Origin: an uncultured Lachnospiraceae bacterium
Lineage (GTDB): Bacteria; Bacillota; Clostridia; TANB77; CAG-508
DNA: 64,000 bases
Direction of reading: 5' to 3'
Assembly (NCBI GenBank): GCA_945917765.1
Contig: CAMEHU010000001.1
Coordinates: 1 to 64,000 of the forward strand
Part shown: piece by piece, positions 17,110 through 28,351 of the stretch
Layout: each line of letters opens with the position of its first letter
Position numbering within the stretch: the first letter of the stretch is position 1
Translations under genes and position numbers: made by a program
Notes under the pieces: generated by a model
What the model was told of the DNA's origin: nothing
The model's database searches: none
The model's input: the letters and a program-made list of their open reading frames with translations, nothing else

Positions 17110-17163
17110 AACAACAAAAAAAGACATTATAATATATAATATTCATAATGTCTTTTTTGTTGT
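17110..17163 (-). terminator. Terminator after secF (symmetrical)
   Basis: AACAACAAAAAAAGACATTAT is the inverse of the right half ending GTCTTTTTTGTTGTT. The long stem is flanked by A and T runs, so it can work on both strands. It ends the secD-secF transcript. Confidence 0.85.
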
Positions 17164-17237
17164 TTATTATTTCATAAACTTTTTTGTATATATTTTTTTA
17201 TTATTTTAATATACTTTTTTATATTTTTATTTAAAAA

Positions 17238-17873
17238 TTATTTTTGTTTTTCAACACTTATTTGTTTTTCAAACATATATGTCAAAACTGTTAACATAGC
17301 AATATAAATTACTAATGCTCCTGGCATTAATAAACTATTTACTTGGAATCTTGTTATAGCTATTAATGAAAAATATAGTAATTCTGCCATTAAAGTTAAA
17401 ATAATAGTTTGGCAAAGTACTTTTGCAACACCAATATTTCTATATCTAATAATCATATATATTAAAACTAATCCTGTTATTACTAGAATTGGTATTAAAT
17501 ATGGTTTAATCATATCTATAACTTTCATTTTTGGAACACTGCTTACAGTTATATTTTCAGCTGTGTTATCTAATCCATATTTTTCATTTAATTTTGTATT
17601 TAAAGTATTTTTTTGTTCATCAGTAACATCACCTTTAACTTTTATAATAACATTATCATTAAATGCTCCTGATTTTTGTATTTCTACTTTTGCATTTGGT
17701 AATGCTTCTTTAGTAATTCCTTCTATATCGCTTATATTAAACTCTTTTCCTATACTTATTTCCATTAAATTGTATGAATTATAATTTTTATCTAATTCAA
17801 AACCTAGTGTAGCAATAATAATTAATCCTACTAAAATTATAAATGCCAATATTAATGTAATTTTATTTTTCAT
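17238..17873 (-). CDS. secF: SecF-like protein, shortened and divergent
   Basis: 211 residues; typical SecF has nearly 300. The first membrane helix (about 5-25), a periplasmic domain and three further hydrophobic segments (about 125-150, 160-180, 185-203) can be seen. The part carrying the family motif NDTVVVxDRIREN, near the last membrane helices, is missing. Identification rests on position directly after secD and the general layout. The chosen ATG at 17873 follows GAGGGA with good spacing; the ORF track TTG at 17891 is less likely. It may assist protein export in a reduced SecDF complex. Confidence 0.75.
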   Translation of the reverse strand: MKNKITLILAFIILVGLIIIATLGFELDKNYNSYNLMEISIGKEFNISDIEGITKEALPNAKVEIQKSGAFNDNVIIKVKGDVTDEQKNTLNTKLNEKYGLDNTAENITVSSVPKMKVIDMIKPYLIPILVITGLVLIYMIIRYRNIGVAKVLCQTIILTLMAELLYFSLIAITRFQVNSLLMPGALVIYIAMLTVLTYMFEKQISVEKQK

Positions 17874-17892
17874 ATCAAATCCCTCTTTCAAT

Positions 17893-19380
17893 TTATTTAT
17901 TTTTTGCCTTTGTGAAAATAGCTCTTGTTATAATATTGTTAAATAATTCAAATGTAAATAATCCCCAGAATGTTACCATTCCAAAATTTGATAATTCTTG
18001 AATATTTCCAAAAGGAATTATTGCTGAATTTTTTAATGCTGGAACTACAGCTGAACATATTCCAAAGATAAATAATGGAACTAATATTTTTGTAAATTCA
18101 ACTGTTTTTTCATTAAATACTTTTGAGCTTATTTTTTTGTCATCTAACAATTTTATTAAATAAATAAATTGTAAAATCATAATACCTACTAAAGCAGAAA
18201 TTGTTGCAATTGAAATTTGAACTTTTGTAATTCTTAACATTAATAATGCAAATGCACCAAATCCTAAAACACATAATTCTGCAAATAATCCGTTTAATTT
18301 GAATTTATAAATTAAGTATATTAACATTGCTATTGAAATCACTGCAAATACACTGATTATACCATATTTGTTTACATTTGAGTGAATGTCTTTAGTCTTA
18401 TATTTTATAGTATATTCTATTGGTAAATTTTCTGTTTCAATTAACATTTTTCTACTATTAATTGCATTTAATGATTGATCCAAAGTTTTTGCATCAGTTG
18501 TGTAGCTACCATATAATTGTAGTGTTCCATTTACAGCTGATTGTAAGAATTCTGTTTCTGTTAAACTTACTATTGCATTTCCATCAATTGAAATTACAAT
18601 ATTATTTTCTTTTGGATTACCATTTTCATCTGCTTGTACAACATAATTATTCTTAATTTCTTTAAATTTATTTATTGCTTCTTTACTAAATTCTACATTT
18701 ATTTTTACATTTGAACCAGCACCATAACTTACATAAGTATCATCAATTGATGTTTCAAATTTTTTAATACTTTTTTGATCACCTATTACTTCATTTGTTT
18801 CTGTAATTTTTATTTCAGTTTTTCCTGTTTCAAACACGCTTTGTAATATATTTGAATCAATGTTTTCAGGTACTTCTACAACTATACTTCCTGTTTTTTC
18901 ATCAAGTCTTACTTCAAATTGTGTAACACCAGCTAATTTTAATCTTTTTTCAATTATTTTTTTTGATTTTTTATAATTATCTACTGTATAGATATTTTGA
19001 GCTTGTCCATTTTCAGATTCATTTTTATTTTCTTCAGTAGCATTTGCCTCTGTAGCTTCTGTTTCAGTTGAATTTTCTGTATTTTCAGCATTTGCTATAT
19101 TTTGTGAATCTTCTGATATCTCATTATTTTCTGTTTGCTCTGTTTCACTACCTTCAGTATTGTTCTCTTCTGTTTTATTTTCTGAAGAAGCTTCATCTGG
19201 CTTGTTTACATCTAGTTTTATAATAGTACTATCTTGTAATCCTGCACCTAAAACATAATCTGGTAACCAGTTTTTCATAACATTTTTGTCTTTCACATAA
19301 ATTCCACCTAAAGACACTAAACATACTAATATTATAACTAATATTGCTAAAATTGATTTTAAAGAACCTTCTTTTTTCAC
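17893..19380 (-). CDS. secD: SecD-like protein with acidic low-complexity insert
   Basis: 495 residues from the GTG at 19380, which is preceded by GGAGGAATAAAA; the ORF track start at 19416 has no site. One N-terminal membrane helix is followed by an Asn/Glu/Thr-rich stretch (about 60-130, not seen in typical SecD). Then come the P1-type domain with KKIIEKRLKLAGVTQFEVR and VEVPENID, and five or more membrane helices. The usual GLDLxGG motif is reduced to GAGLQDS, and the DANVLIFERIRE motif is absent. It is probably a SecD relative that has lost the proton-linked residues. Confidence 0.8.
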   Translation of the reverse strand: MKKEGSLKSILAILVIILVCLVSLGGIYVKDKNVMKNWLPDYVLGAGLQDSTIIKLDVNKPDEASSENKTEENNTEGSETEQTENNEISEDSQNIANAENTENSTETEATEANATEENKNESENGQAQNIYTVDNYKKSKKIIEKRLKLAGVTQFEVRLDEKTGSIVVEVPENIDSNILQSVFETGKTEIKITETNEVIGDQKSIKKFETSIDDTYVSYGAGSNVKINVEFSKEAINKFKEIKNNYVVQADENGNPKENNIVISIDGNAIVSLTETEFLQSAVNGTLQLYGSYTTDAKTLDQSLNAINSRKMLIETENLPIEYTIKYKTKDIHSNVNKYGIISVFAVISIAMLIYLIYKFKLNGLFAELCVLGFGAFALLMLRITKVQISIATISALVGIMILQFIYLIKLLDDKKISSKVFNEKTVEFTKILVPLFIFGICSAVVPALKNSAIIPFGNIQELSNFGMVTFWGLFTFELFNNIITRAIFTKAKNK

Positions 19381-19396
19381 TTTTATTCCTCCTATT

Positions 19397-20056
19397 TTAA
19401 AGTAATTTTGTATCATTGATAATTAATTCAAACCAAATATTTAAAAATTTTGCTGCATGTTTACTCATCATAGTTCTATCCATAAAAATTTCAAAATAAT
19501 CTAATACTGGTGAAATATTAGTATCAATAGTTAAATCCAATATTACTTTTCTGTTTTCTTTTGATATTGTAAAATTTGAATTTGTTACAGCATAATTAAC
19601 TTTATCATGTTTATCAAATGTTGATAAATTAGTATTTACAACTCTGTCCCTATGAACATCAGACTTATCAGCTAAAATTAACGCAGCAGATATATCACTA
19701 ACAGCTGTACCGGTTTTTTCATCATGATTTCCAATTGCCATCATAATATCTGTTCTTTCTTTTGCATCCATTCCCATGTCTTTTAAGATTTGATATGCAA
19801 GGATTGCTCCTGAATGTGCATGGTCAGTTCTATTTACACAATTTCCTATATCATGTAAAAAGCCTGCAATTCTAGCTAATTCTACTCTTCTTTCATCAAA
19901 TCCTAATGTTTCTAGCAGTTCTCCTGCTCTTTTTGAAACAATTCCGATATGTCTAAATGAATGTTCTGTGTAGCCTAATGCATTTAGTTCCTCTTGCGAC
20001 CCTAAAATTAATTGCTGTACTTCTGGATTTTTTTTAACGTCTTCTAATGTTATCAT
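19397..20056 (-). CDS. HD-domain phosphohydrolase
   Basis: 219 residues. The metal-binding HD signature is visible: HSFRHIGIVSK, then AGFLHDIGN with the HD pair, DHAHSGA, GNHDEKTG and ILADKSD. HD enzymes of this kind hydrolyse phosphoesters, often of nucleotides; the substrate is not known. It lies just upstream of secD (gap of 16 bases to the secD GTG) and is probably in the same transcript. The ATG follows GGAGGAATGAT. Confidence 0.85.
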   Translation of the reverse strand: MITLEDVKKNPEVQQLILGSQEELNALGYTEHSFRHIGIVSKRAGELLETLGFDERRVELARIAGFLHDIGNCVNRTDHAHSGAILAYQILKDMGMDAKERTDIMMAIGNHDEKTGTAVSDISAALILADKSDVHRDRVVNTNLSTFDKHDKVNYAVTNSNFTISKENRKVILDLTIDTNISPVLDYFEIFMDRTMMSKHAAKFLNIWFELIINDTKLL

Positions 20057-20215
20057 ATCATTCCTCCAATTACTTTTAAATTTTATATTAAATTTTTAAA
20101 AATATCAACTATTTTTGTAAAATAATTTATAAATTTTGCAAGTGTTTTATACTTTTATTTTTCAAATCGTCAAAACAGCAGAATTATGTGAATTTCAAAG
20201 AGGTTTAATTATTTA

Positions 20216-20608
20216 TTATTTTCCTATATTTACACCTATTATTCCGCCAAATCCTCCAAGTATCATTCCTATTATTATCATTATTATTGAACTTAAGTTA
20301 AAACTAAAACCACAAAACGCAATACTTGATAATATATATATGCTTATAAAATATAAACCTCCTACTAAAATTCCATTTATAATTCCATTTTTCTTGATTT
20401 TTAAGCAACTAATAGAACTTCCTATTAAAATGCTTATTCCTGTTATTGTTATAATTACAGGCTTTATAGTGTTTTCTCCAATAGATGAATTTACTAATAT
20501 AACAGCATATAATAAAATGCATATAATACTCAATACTAAACTGATAATAAATCCTTTTGCAACAACATATAAATTACTATTTTTATTAATTTTCCCAACA
20601 TTATTCAT
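20216..20608 (-). CDS. TIGR04086-type small membrane protein
   Basis: 130 residues, four predicted membrane helices (about 18-40, 48-68, 74-96, 101-126), the last with GMILGGFGGIIGVN. This matches the layout of the TIGR04086 family of Firmicutes, often found near the secDF/tgt/queA genes, as here. Function unknown. A longer plus-strand ORF (20136-20666) overlaps it fully but lacks a ribosome-binding site and is a shadow. The ATG follows AAGGAGGA, somewhat distant. Confidence 0.75.
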   Translation of the reverse strand: MNNVGKINKNSNLYVVAKGFIISLVLSIICILLYAVILVNSSIGENTIKPVIITITGISILIGSSISCLKIKKNGIINGILVGGLYFISIYILSSIAFCGFSFNLSSIIMIIIGMILGGFGGIIGVNIGK

Positions 20609-20670
20609 AATAATTCTTAATCCTCCTTGTTTTTTATTAAATAATATTGTGATTTTTTTTATTTAGAACA

Positions 20671-20708
20671 AAAAAACTATTATAATTTTTTCATTATAAT
20701 AGTTTTTA
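20671..20708 (-). terminator. Terminator after the WG-repeat gene
   Basis: AAAACTATTATAAT pairs with ATTATAATAGTTTT; a T-run follows on the minus strand. It separates the WG-repeat gene from the TIGR04086 gene. Confidence 0.85.
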
Positions 20709-20722
20709 TTATCATTTAGATA

Positions 20723-22483
20723 TTATTCTTCAATTGCTTGTTTTGTTTTATTTTCTAGCTCTTGTCTTATTTCTTCTTCTGTTTTAACATTAGCTTGTTG
20801 CGCATTATTCTCATTTGTTTTATTTTCATTTGACTGTGTGTTAATTGTAATAACTTCTTCTTGTTCTGATTGGTTATTGTTTAATGAATTATTATTTTCT
20901 GTGGCATTATTGTTATTATTGTTGCTTTCTATAGTATTCTCTTGATTATTTTGCAAATTATTTTCTGATTCACTCTCTACATTAGTTTTTTTTAATTGTT
21001 CATTTTCAACAGGTTCTTCTTCTTCAGCAACCTCTTGACTTAATTCAGAATTTTCTTCATTGTTATCAAATTGAATTGCTTCATTTGTGTATTGTTTTTT
21101 TAAATCTTTAATAGCATTTAATACGTTAAATTTCTTTTCTGTTGTTAACATTAAATATTCTTCTTTACCATCTTCAATTTCTTTATAAACTCTTATTAAA
21201 ACATTTCCAACAATTGATTTTCCTGTTTTGCTTATTATACTGTAGTTTTCGCCACTTTTCATAACAATTGCATTTTCTTCTGGAATAATAAATACGTTAC
21301 TATTTGAATTTGTTTCAGTACATCCAAAATCTGAATATTGTAATTCAATAACAGTTTGACCATTTAAATTAACGAATCCACATAATCCATCTTTTGTTAC
21401 TGGTATTAAACTATCAAATATAATATATTGATTTTTTAAATCATTATTTAAAAACTTAGTTGCATCAATTCCGATTTTGTCATATACAGTTGGAAGAATT
21501 ACATCCCCATCTTTATTTACAATTCCATATTTTATAACATCTTTAGTTGCTGATCTATCTTCAGCCTTTTGTGTTTCTCCAACAATATATAGGTCATTTC
21601 CCATTGGCATTAAAATTTCATATTGTGGTAAAATTAATGTTTTTGCATTATAATTTCCATCTTTTACATCTAGCTGAACTATACCTTGTCCATTTTCTGT
21701 TTGTACAACTAATTGATTATATTTTTCAACATATTTTATATCTGTGTATTTAGTTGTTATTAATGGTGTTGTTGAAACTGTTGTTACTTTTGTTTTTTTA
21801 TCTGTAGATGCAGAAATTTTTGAAACACCTAATCTATCGTTTTGGTCTTGAACAACTACTAAACCATATTTTAGCATTTTCATATTTGAATAATGCTCTG
21901 TCTCCCATACTACAGATTTATCTGGCACAAAAGTTTTTGATTCATCTTGATTATAGTAACTTTCTAAATATCCAATTGAATTTAAATTATATTTATTATT
22001 TGCATTTGAATAGTTAATGTTTAGTCCTAATTGAACAGCATCTATTGGCATATACATTTTTCCATTTTCTTTTATAACAGGTTTATCTAAAGTATAAAAT
22101 TCAATTTCATTTGTTTCTTCTAAAATCTTATATACTTCTTTTGAATCAACCTCAAAAAATGTACTTTCTCTACCATTTGTTACATAACAATTTCTGTCAT
22201 CTTCAGCATCTTTGTTTCCGCTTTTATATGTATATGAATCATTCATAATTTTAGTTAAATCTTCAATCGCAATGTACGTTGTGTCATCTTTATTAATTAA
22301 ATAACTTGATGTAGAATATCTCTTTGAGTTTACAGTTAAACTAATTTTGTTTTTATTTAATGTAGTAACAATTGCTAATAATGCTACAATAATAAGAATT
22401 AGAACAACTAGTGCAACTCCACCAGCCACAAAAATCCTTTTATTTCCACTATTACTTTTATAACCATCATTTAATAAGCTCAT
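20723..22483 (-). CDS. Membrane-anchored WG-repeat protein with stalk domain and Asn/Glu-rich tail
   Basis: 586 residues. One N-terminal membrane helix (about 18-41) is followed by a region resembling the copper amine oxidase N-terminal-like stalk domain (about 45-165). WG-like repeats follow, for example YGIVNKDGDVILPTVYDKI and CGFVNLNGQTVIELQYSDF. The last 110 residues are low-complexity, rich in Asn, Glu and Gln. The body is probably outside the cytoplasmic membrane. WG repeats are usually beta-propeller-like binding modules; no enzyme motif is visible. The ATG follows AGGAGGGG, directly downstream of tgt. Confidence 0.8.
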   Translation of the reverse strand: MSLLNDGYKSNSGNKRIFVAGGVALVVLILIIVALLAIVTTLNKNKISLTVNSKRYSTSSYLINKDDTTYIAIEDLTKIMNDSYTYKSGNKDAEDDRNCYVTNGRESTFFEVDSKEVYKILEETNEIEFYTLDKPVIKENGKMYMPIDAVQLGLNINYSNANNKYNLNSIGYLESYYNQDESKTFVPDKSVVWETEHYSNMKMLKYGLVVVQDQNDRLGVSKISASTDKKTKVTTVSTTPLITTKYTDIKYVEKYNQLVVQTENGQGIVQLDVKDGNYNAKTLILPQYEILMPMGNDLYIVGETQKAEDRSATKDVIKYGIVNKDGDVILPTVYDKIGIDATKFLNNDLKNQYIIFDSLIPVTKDGLCGFVNLNGQTVIELQYSDFGCTETNSNSNVFIIPEENAIVMKSGENYSIISKTGKSIVGNVLIRVYKEIEDGKEEYLMLTTEKKFNVLNAIKDLKKQYTNEAIQFDNNEENSELSQEVAEEEEPVENEQLKKTNVESESENNLQNNQENTIESNNNNNNATENNNSLNNNQSEQEEVITINTQSNENKTNENNAQQANVKTEEEIRQELENKTKQAIEE

Positions 22484-22494
22484 TTTAGCCCCTC

Positions 22495-24781
<2,287 letters not shown>

Positions 24782-24895
24782 TTTTTTCCTTTCTAGCCAA
24801 TTTTACAAATCATTTACAAATATTAGATTTGAAAATTGGCAAATAATAAAATCATGTCAAAATTTTTAATTCCGATTGGCATACACAGGACAATT

Positions 24896-24920
24896 AGCCA
24901 AATTGCCCCGTCCCCATTGG
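24896..24920. repeat. REP-like palindrome, family A (copy 5)
   Basis: A perfect 25-base unit upstream of queA, followed by two extra CATTGGCAAC ends (to about 24937), as if unit ends had been duplicated. A longer GCCAATTTT...AAAATTGGC inverted repeat precedes it at about 24796-24840. Confidence 0.85.
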
Positions 24921-24960
24921 CAACCCATTGGCAACTCGTTATATTATACTAGAAAATTAA

Positions 24961-25000
24961 ACAAAAATCAACATAATTCTAATATAATTATGTTGATTTG
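24961..25000 (-). terminator. Terminator after ileS
   Basis: AAATCAACATAATT pairs with AATTATGTTGATTT, followed by TTTGTTT on the minus strand. Confidence 0.85.
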
Positions 25001-25021
25001 TATGTTAAAATTATAATTTAA

Positions 25022-27772
25022 TTATTTTAAATTTTCGCTACATCTGTGACAAATTGTAGGATTTTCTTTGTCTTCTCCAACTGTAGTTGAGTACATCCAA
25101 CATCTTTCACATTTTTCGCCTTCTGCTACTTCAACTTTTATATCAGAAGCACCTTTAACAATTTCTAATCCAGAAACAATGAATACTGTCATTAATAATT
25201 CTTCGTTTTCTTTTAAGAAATCATAATCTGCTCCTTCAGCTGAAATTACGACTTTAGCATTTAATGAATGTCCTATAACTTTAGCAGCTCTTGCTTCTTC
25301 TAGTTTCTTAGCAACATTTTCTTTTAAATCTAATATTTTATCCCATTTAGCTTCTAATTCTTTATTATCAAATTTGCTATTAACTTCAGGATATAATTCA
25401 AGCATTACACTTTCAGTGTTTTCGCCAGTTTTATGTTTCATATATTTCCATATTTCTTCAGCTGTGAAGCATGCCATTGGAGCTAATATTCTAACTAATG
25501 CATTTAAGATTTCATACATTGCTGTTTGAGCAGCTCTTCTTTCTACAGAATCTGTTTTAGCTGTATATAATCTATCTTTTATAATATCTAAATAGAAGTT
25601 ACTCATATCAACTACACAGAATGTATTAATTGCTTGATATGCTTTGTTGAAATCATATTCATCATAAGCTTTTGTACATTCTTCAATCAATTTGTTTAAT
25701 CGTGTTAATGCCCATTTATCGATTTCTTGTAAATCTTCATATTTTACTGGTGAGTTAACATCAAAATCATCTGTGTTTCCTAAAATATATCTTGCAGTAT
25801 TACGTATTTTTCTATAAACCTCAGATACTTGTTTTAAAATTTCTTTTGATAAACGTACATCTGATTTATAATCTGATGATAATACCCAAAGTCTTAAAAT
25901 ATCTGCACCATATTGGTCAACAACTTCTTGAGGGTCAATACCATTTCCTAATGATTTATGCATTTGTCTACCTTGTGCATCTACTGTCCAGCCATGTGTT
26001 AAAACTTGTTTATATGGTGCTTTTCCTGTTGTTGCAATTGCTGTTAACAATGAAGATTGGAACCATCCTCTATATTGATCAGCTCCTTCTAAGTATAAGT
26101 TAGCTTGTGGTAGTCCTCTTTCTGCTAAAACACTTTGATGTGTTGAACCTGAATCAAACCATACATCCATAATGTCTGTTTCTTTTACAAATTCTGTACA
26201 TCCACATTTTTCGCATTTAGCATTTTCAGGCATTAATTCTTTTTCTGATAAATCATACCAACAATTTGTACCTTTTTCTTTTACTAAACTTTGAACTTTT
26301 TCTAAGCTTTCATCTGTAACATATTCTTTACCACAATCTTTACAATAGAAGATTGGAATTGGAACACCCCAAGTTCTTTGACGAGAAATACACCAGTCAT
26401 TTCTTTCTTCAATCATTTTGGAAATCCTGTCTTCTCCCCATTCAGGCATCCATTCAACTGTTTTTATTTGTTCTAAAGCATCTTTTCTAAATTTATCAAT
26501 TGATGCAAACCATTGCTTTGTTGCTCTAAAGATTATAGGCTTTTTACATCTCCAACAATGCGGATAAGAGTGATTTATTCTTTTCTTTCCTAATAATAAA
26601 TCATTTTCATCAAGCCATTTAGCAATTTCTTTATTTGATTTAGCATAGAACATTCCCTCAAATTGCCCTGCTTCTTTTGTTTGATGACCTTTATCATCAA
26701 CACAAACTATCATTTCTAATCCATTTTTCAATCCACATAAATAATCTTCTTTACCATAACCAGGTGCTGTATGAACTTCACCTGTACCTGTTTCTAAATC
26801 AACATCAATTGTATCAGGACTTCCCATAACAACTTTAGATTCTCTTGGTAAAAATGGATGTTTACATCTTACACCTTCAAAATCTGCACCTTTATATGCT
26901 TTTATAACTGTGTAATTTTCAATTTCACATTCGCTCATAACTTTTTCAATTAATTCTGATGCAATAACAAGTTTTTCTCCATTAGCTTCAATTAAGCTAT
27001 ATTCAAAGTTTGGATTAACTGTTATACCTGTATTTCCAGGTAATGTCCAAGGTGTTGTAGTCCATATTACAAAATATGTTTCTCTTTCGTCAAATAAACC
27101 TGCACCTTCTATTACAGGGAATTTTACATAAATTGTATCTGAATCAACATCTTTATATTCAATTTCTGCTTCTGCTAAAGCTGTTTCACAATCAGTACAC
27201 CAATAAACTGGTTTTAATCCTTTATATATGTATCCTTTTTTATACATTGTACCAAAAACTTTTAACTGTTCAGCTTCCATTCTTGGTTGATATGTAATAT
27301 AAGGATTTTCCCAATCTGCTAATACTCCTAAACGCTTAAAGCCTTTTGTTTGAACATCTATATATTCATCATTAAAACTTTTACAAGCATCTCTAAATTG
27401 TGATACTGGAATTTCATCTCTATTTAATCCTAATTTTTCAATAGCTTTTTTCTCTGTTGGCATACCATGTGTATCAAATCCAGGAATAAATGGTGTATAA
27501 TATCCTTTTAAATTTTTGTATCTTACTATAGTATCTTTTAATATTTTATTTAAAGAATGTCCGATATGTATTCCACCATTTGCATATGGAGGTCCATCAT
27601 GTAAAACAAATGGTTCTTTTCCTTCATTCTTTTTCAACATTTTTTCATATAACCCGTTTTCAAATATTTCATCAAATATTTTAGGTTCATTTTCTGGTAG
27701 ATTTCCTCTCATTGGAAAATCAGTTTTAGGTAAATTTAGTGTTTTACCATAATCTTTCTTTTCTTCACACAT
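25022..27772 (-). CDS. ileS: Isoleucyl-tRNA synthetase
   Basis: 916 residues from the ATG at 27772 (MCEEKKDYG); the track's GTG three codons earlier overlaps the Shine-Dalgarno sequence. The class I HIGH motif appears in PPYANGGIHIGH, and the KMSKS loop as MHKSLGNG. An editing domain lies between them (TTTPWTLPGN). The C-terminal zinc site is CERCW...CHRC. It charges tRNA-Ile and edits Val-tRNA. A T-box leader upstream controls it. Confidence 0.98.
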   Translation of the reverse strand: MCEEKKDYGKTLNLPKTDFPMRGNLPENEPKIFDEIFENGLYEKMLKKNEGKEPFVLHDGPPYANGGIHIGHSLNKILKDTIVRYKNLKGYYTPFIPGFDTHGMPTEKKAIEKLGLNRDEIPVSQFRDACKSFNDEYIDVQTKGFKRLGVLADWENPYITYQPRMEAEQLKVFGTMYKKGYIYKGLKPVYWCTDCETALAEAEIEYKDVDSDTIYVKFPVIEGAGLFDERETYFVIWTTTPWTLPGNTGITVNPNFEYSLIEANGEKLVIASELIEKVMSECEIENYTVIKAYKGADFEGVRCKHPFLPRESKVVMGSPDTIDVDLETGTGEVHTAPGYGKEDYLCGLKNGLEMIVCVDDKGHQTKEAGQFEGMFYAKSNKEIAKWLDENDLLLGKKRINHSYPHCWRCKKPIIFRATKQWFASIDKFRKDALEQIKTVEWMPEWGEDRISKMIEERNDWCISRQRTWGVPIPIFYCKDCGKEYVTDESLEKVQSLVKEKGTNCWYDLSEKELMPENAKCEKCGCTEFVKETDIMDVWFDSGSTHQSVLAERGLPQANLYLEGADQYRGWFQSSLLTAIATTGKAPYKQVLTHGWTVDAQGRQMHKSLGNGIDPQEVVDQYGADILRLWVLSSDYKSDVRLSKEILKQVSEVYRKIRNTARYILGNTDDFDVNSPVKYEDLQEIDKWALTRLNKLIEECTKAYDEYDFNKAYQAINTFCVVDMSNFYLDIIKDRLYTAKTDSVERRAAQTAMYEILNALVRILAPMACFTAEEIWKYMKHKTGENTESVMLELYPEVNSKFDNKELEAKWDKILDLKENVAKKLEEARAAKVIGHSLNAKVVISAEGADYDFLKENEELLMTVFIVSGLEIVKGASDIKVEVAEGEKCERCWMYSTTVGEDKENPTICHRCSENLK

Positions 27773-27888
27773 TTTTATCACTCCTTAATATTAGCTTTTT
27801 TATTTATAGGACAAATTAACAATATTTCACTTTATTTTATTCATTACAATTTACAATAATTTAGATTTTCTATAACTATAATATGTAA

Positions 27889-28165
27889 AACAAAAAAAGC
27901 TATTTGTCCTAGAAAATTTAGGACGAATAGCTTTAAATCCGCGGTACCACCTATTTTAAAAGATTATTTTTATACTTAATTTTGCAACTGATTTTTAAAA
28001 TTTTACTAATCTTTTCACTTAATTTCTTTTAACGCAAGAATACGATTTAGCTTAATAATCAAAATAGTATTTAACTTTCTGCCAAATAACCTAAAGGTGA
28101 TAACAAATAATTTATTATCTTGTTAGAATTCCACCAACCTCTAACTCTCTGTAAGTTTTACATTA
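27889..28165 (-). promoter_or_regulatory. T-box riboswitch upstream of ileS (isoleucine, specifier ATC)
   Basis: The minus strand carries the T-box sequence AGGTGGTACCGCGG (27939-27952), which pairs with the tRNA 3' end. The terminator stem AAAGCTATTCGTCC/GGACAAATAGCTTT with a T-run follows at 27896-27934. Stem I begins near 28152 (AGAGAGTTAGAGGTTGG), and ATC (28099-28101), just before the closing ACCTTTAG strand, fits an isoleucine specifier. Uncharged tRNA-Ile should favour the antiterminator and switch ileS on. Confidence 0.93.
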
Positions 28166-28351
28166 TTGTCTTGTCCTTTACATTGTTTTTTGATATATAT
28201 TTTATGTTTATCAATATAATTATAATAACATAATTATTTTAAAATTTCAAGCATTTTATTTACACATTTTTCATTAATTTACATTTTTATGGTTGATTTA
28301 CATATTTGGGTTGAGTTACTCATTTTGATTAATTTACTCATTTTGATTAAT

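Noticed and set aside
20136-20666. 176-aa plus-strand ORF
   Set aside because: It is longer than the gene on the other strand but lacks a ribosome-binding site. It is composed of Ile/Pro/Leu runs, the mirror image of a membrane protein gene with a good start.
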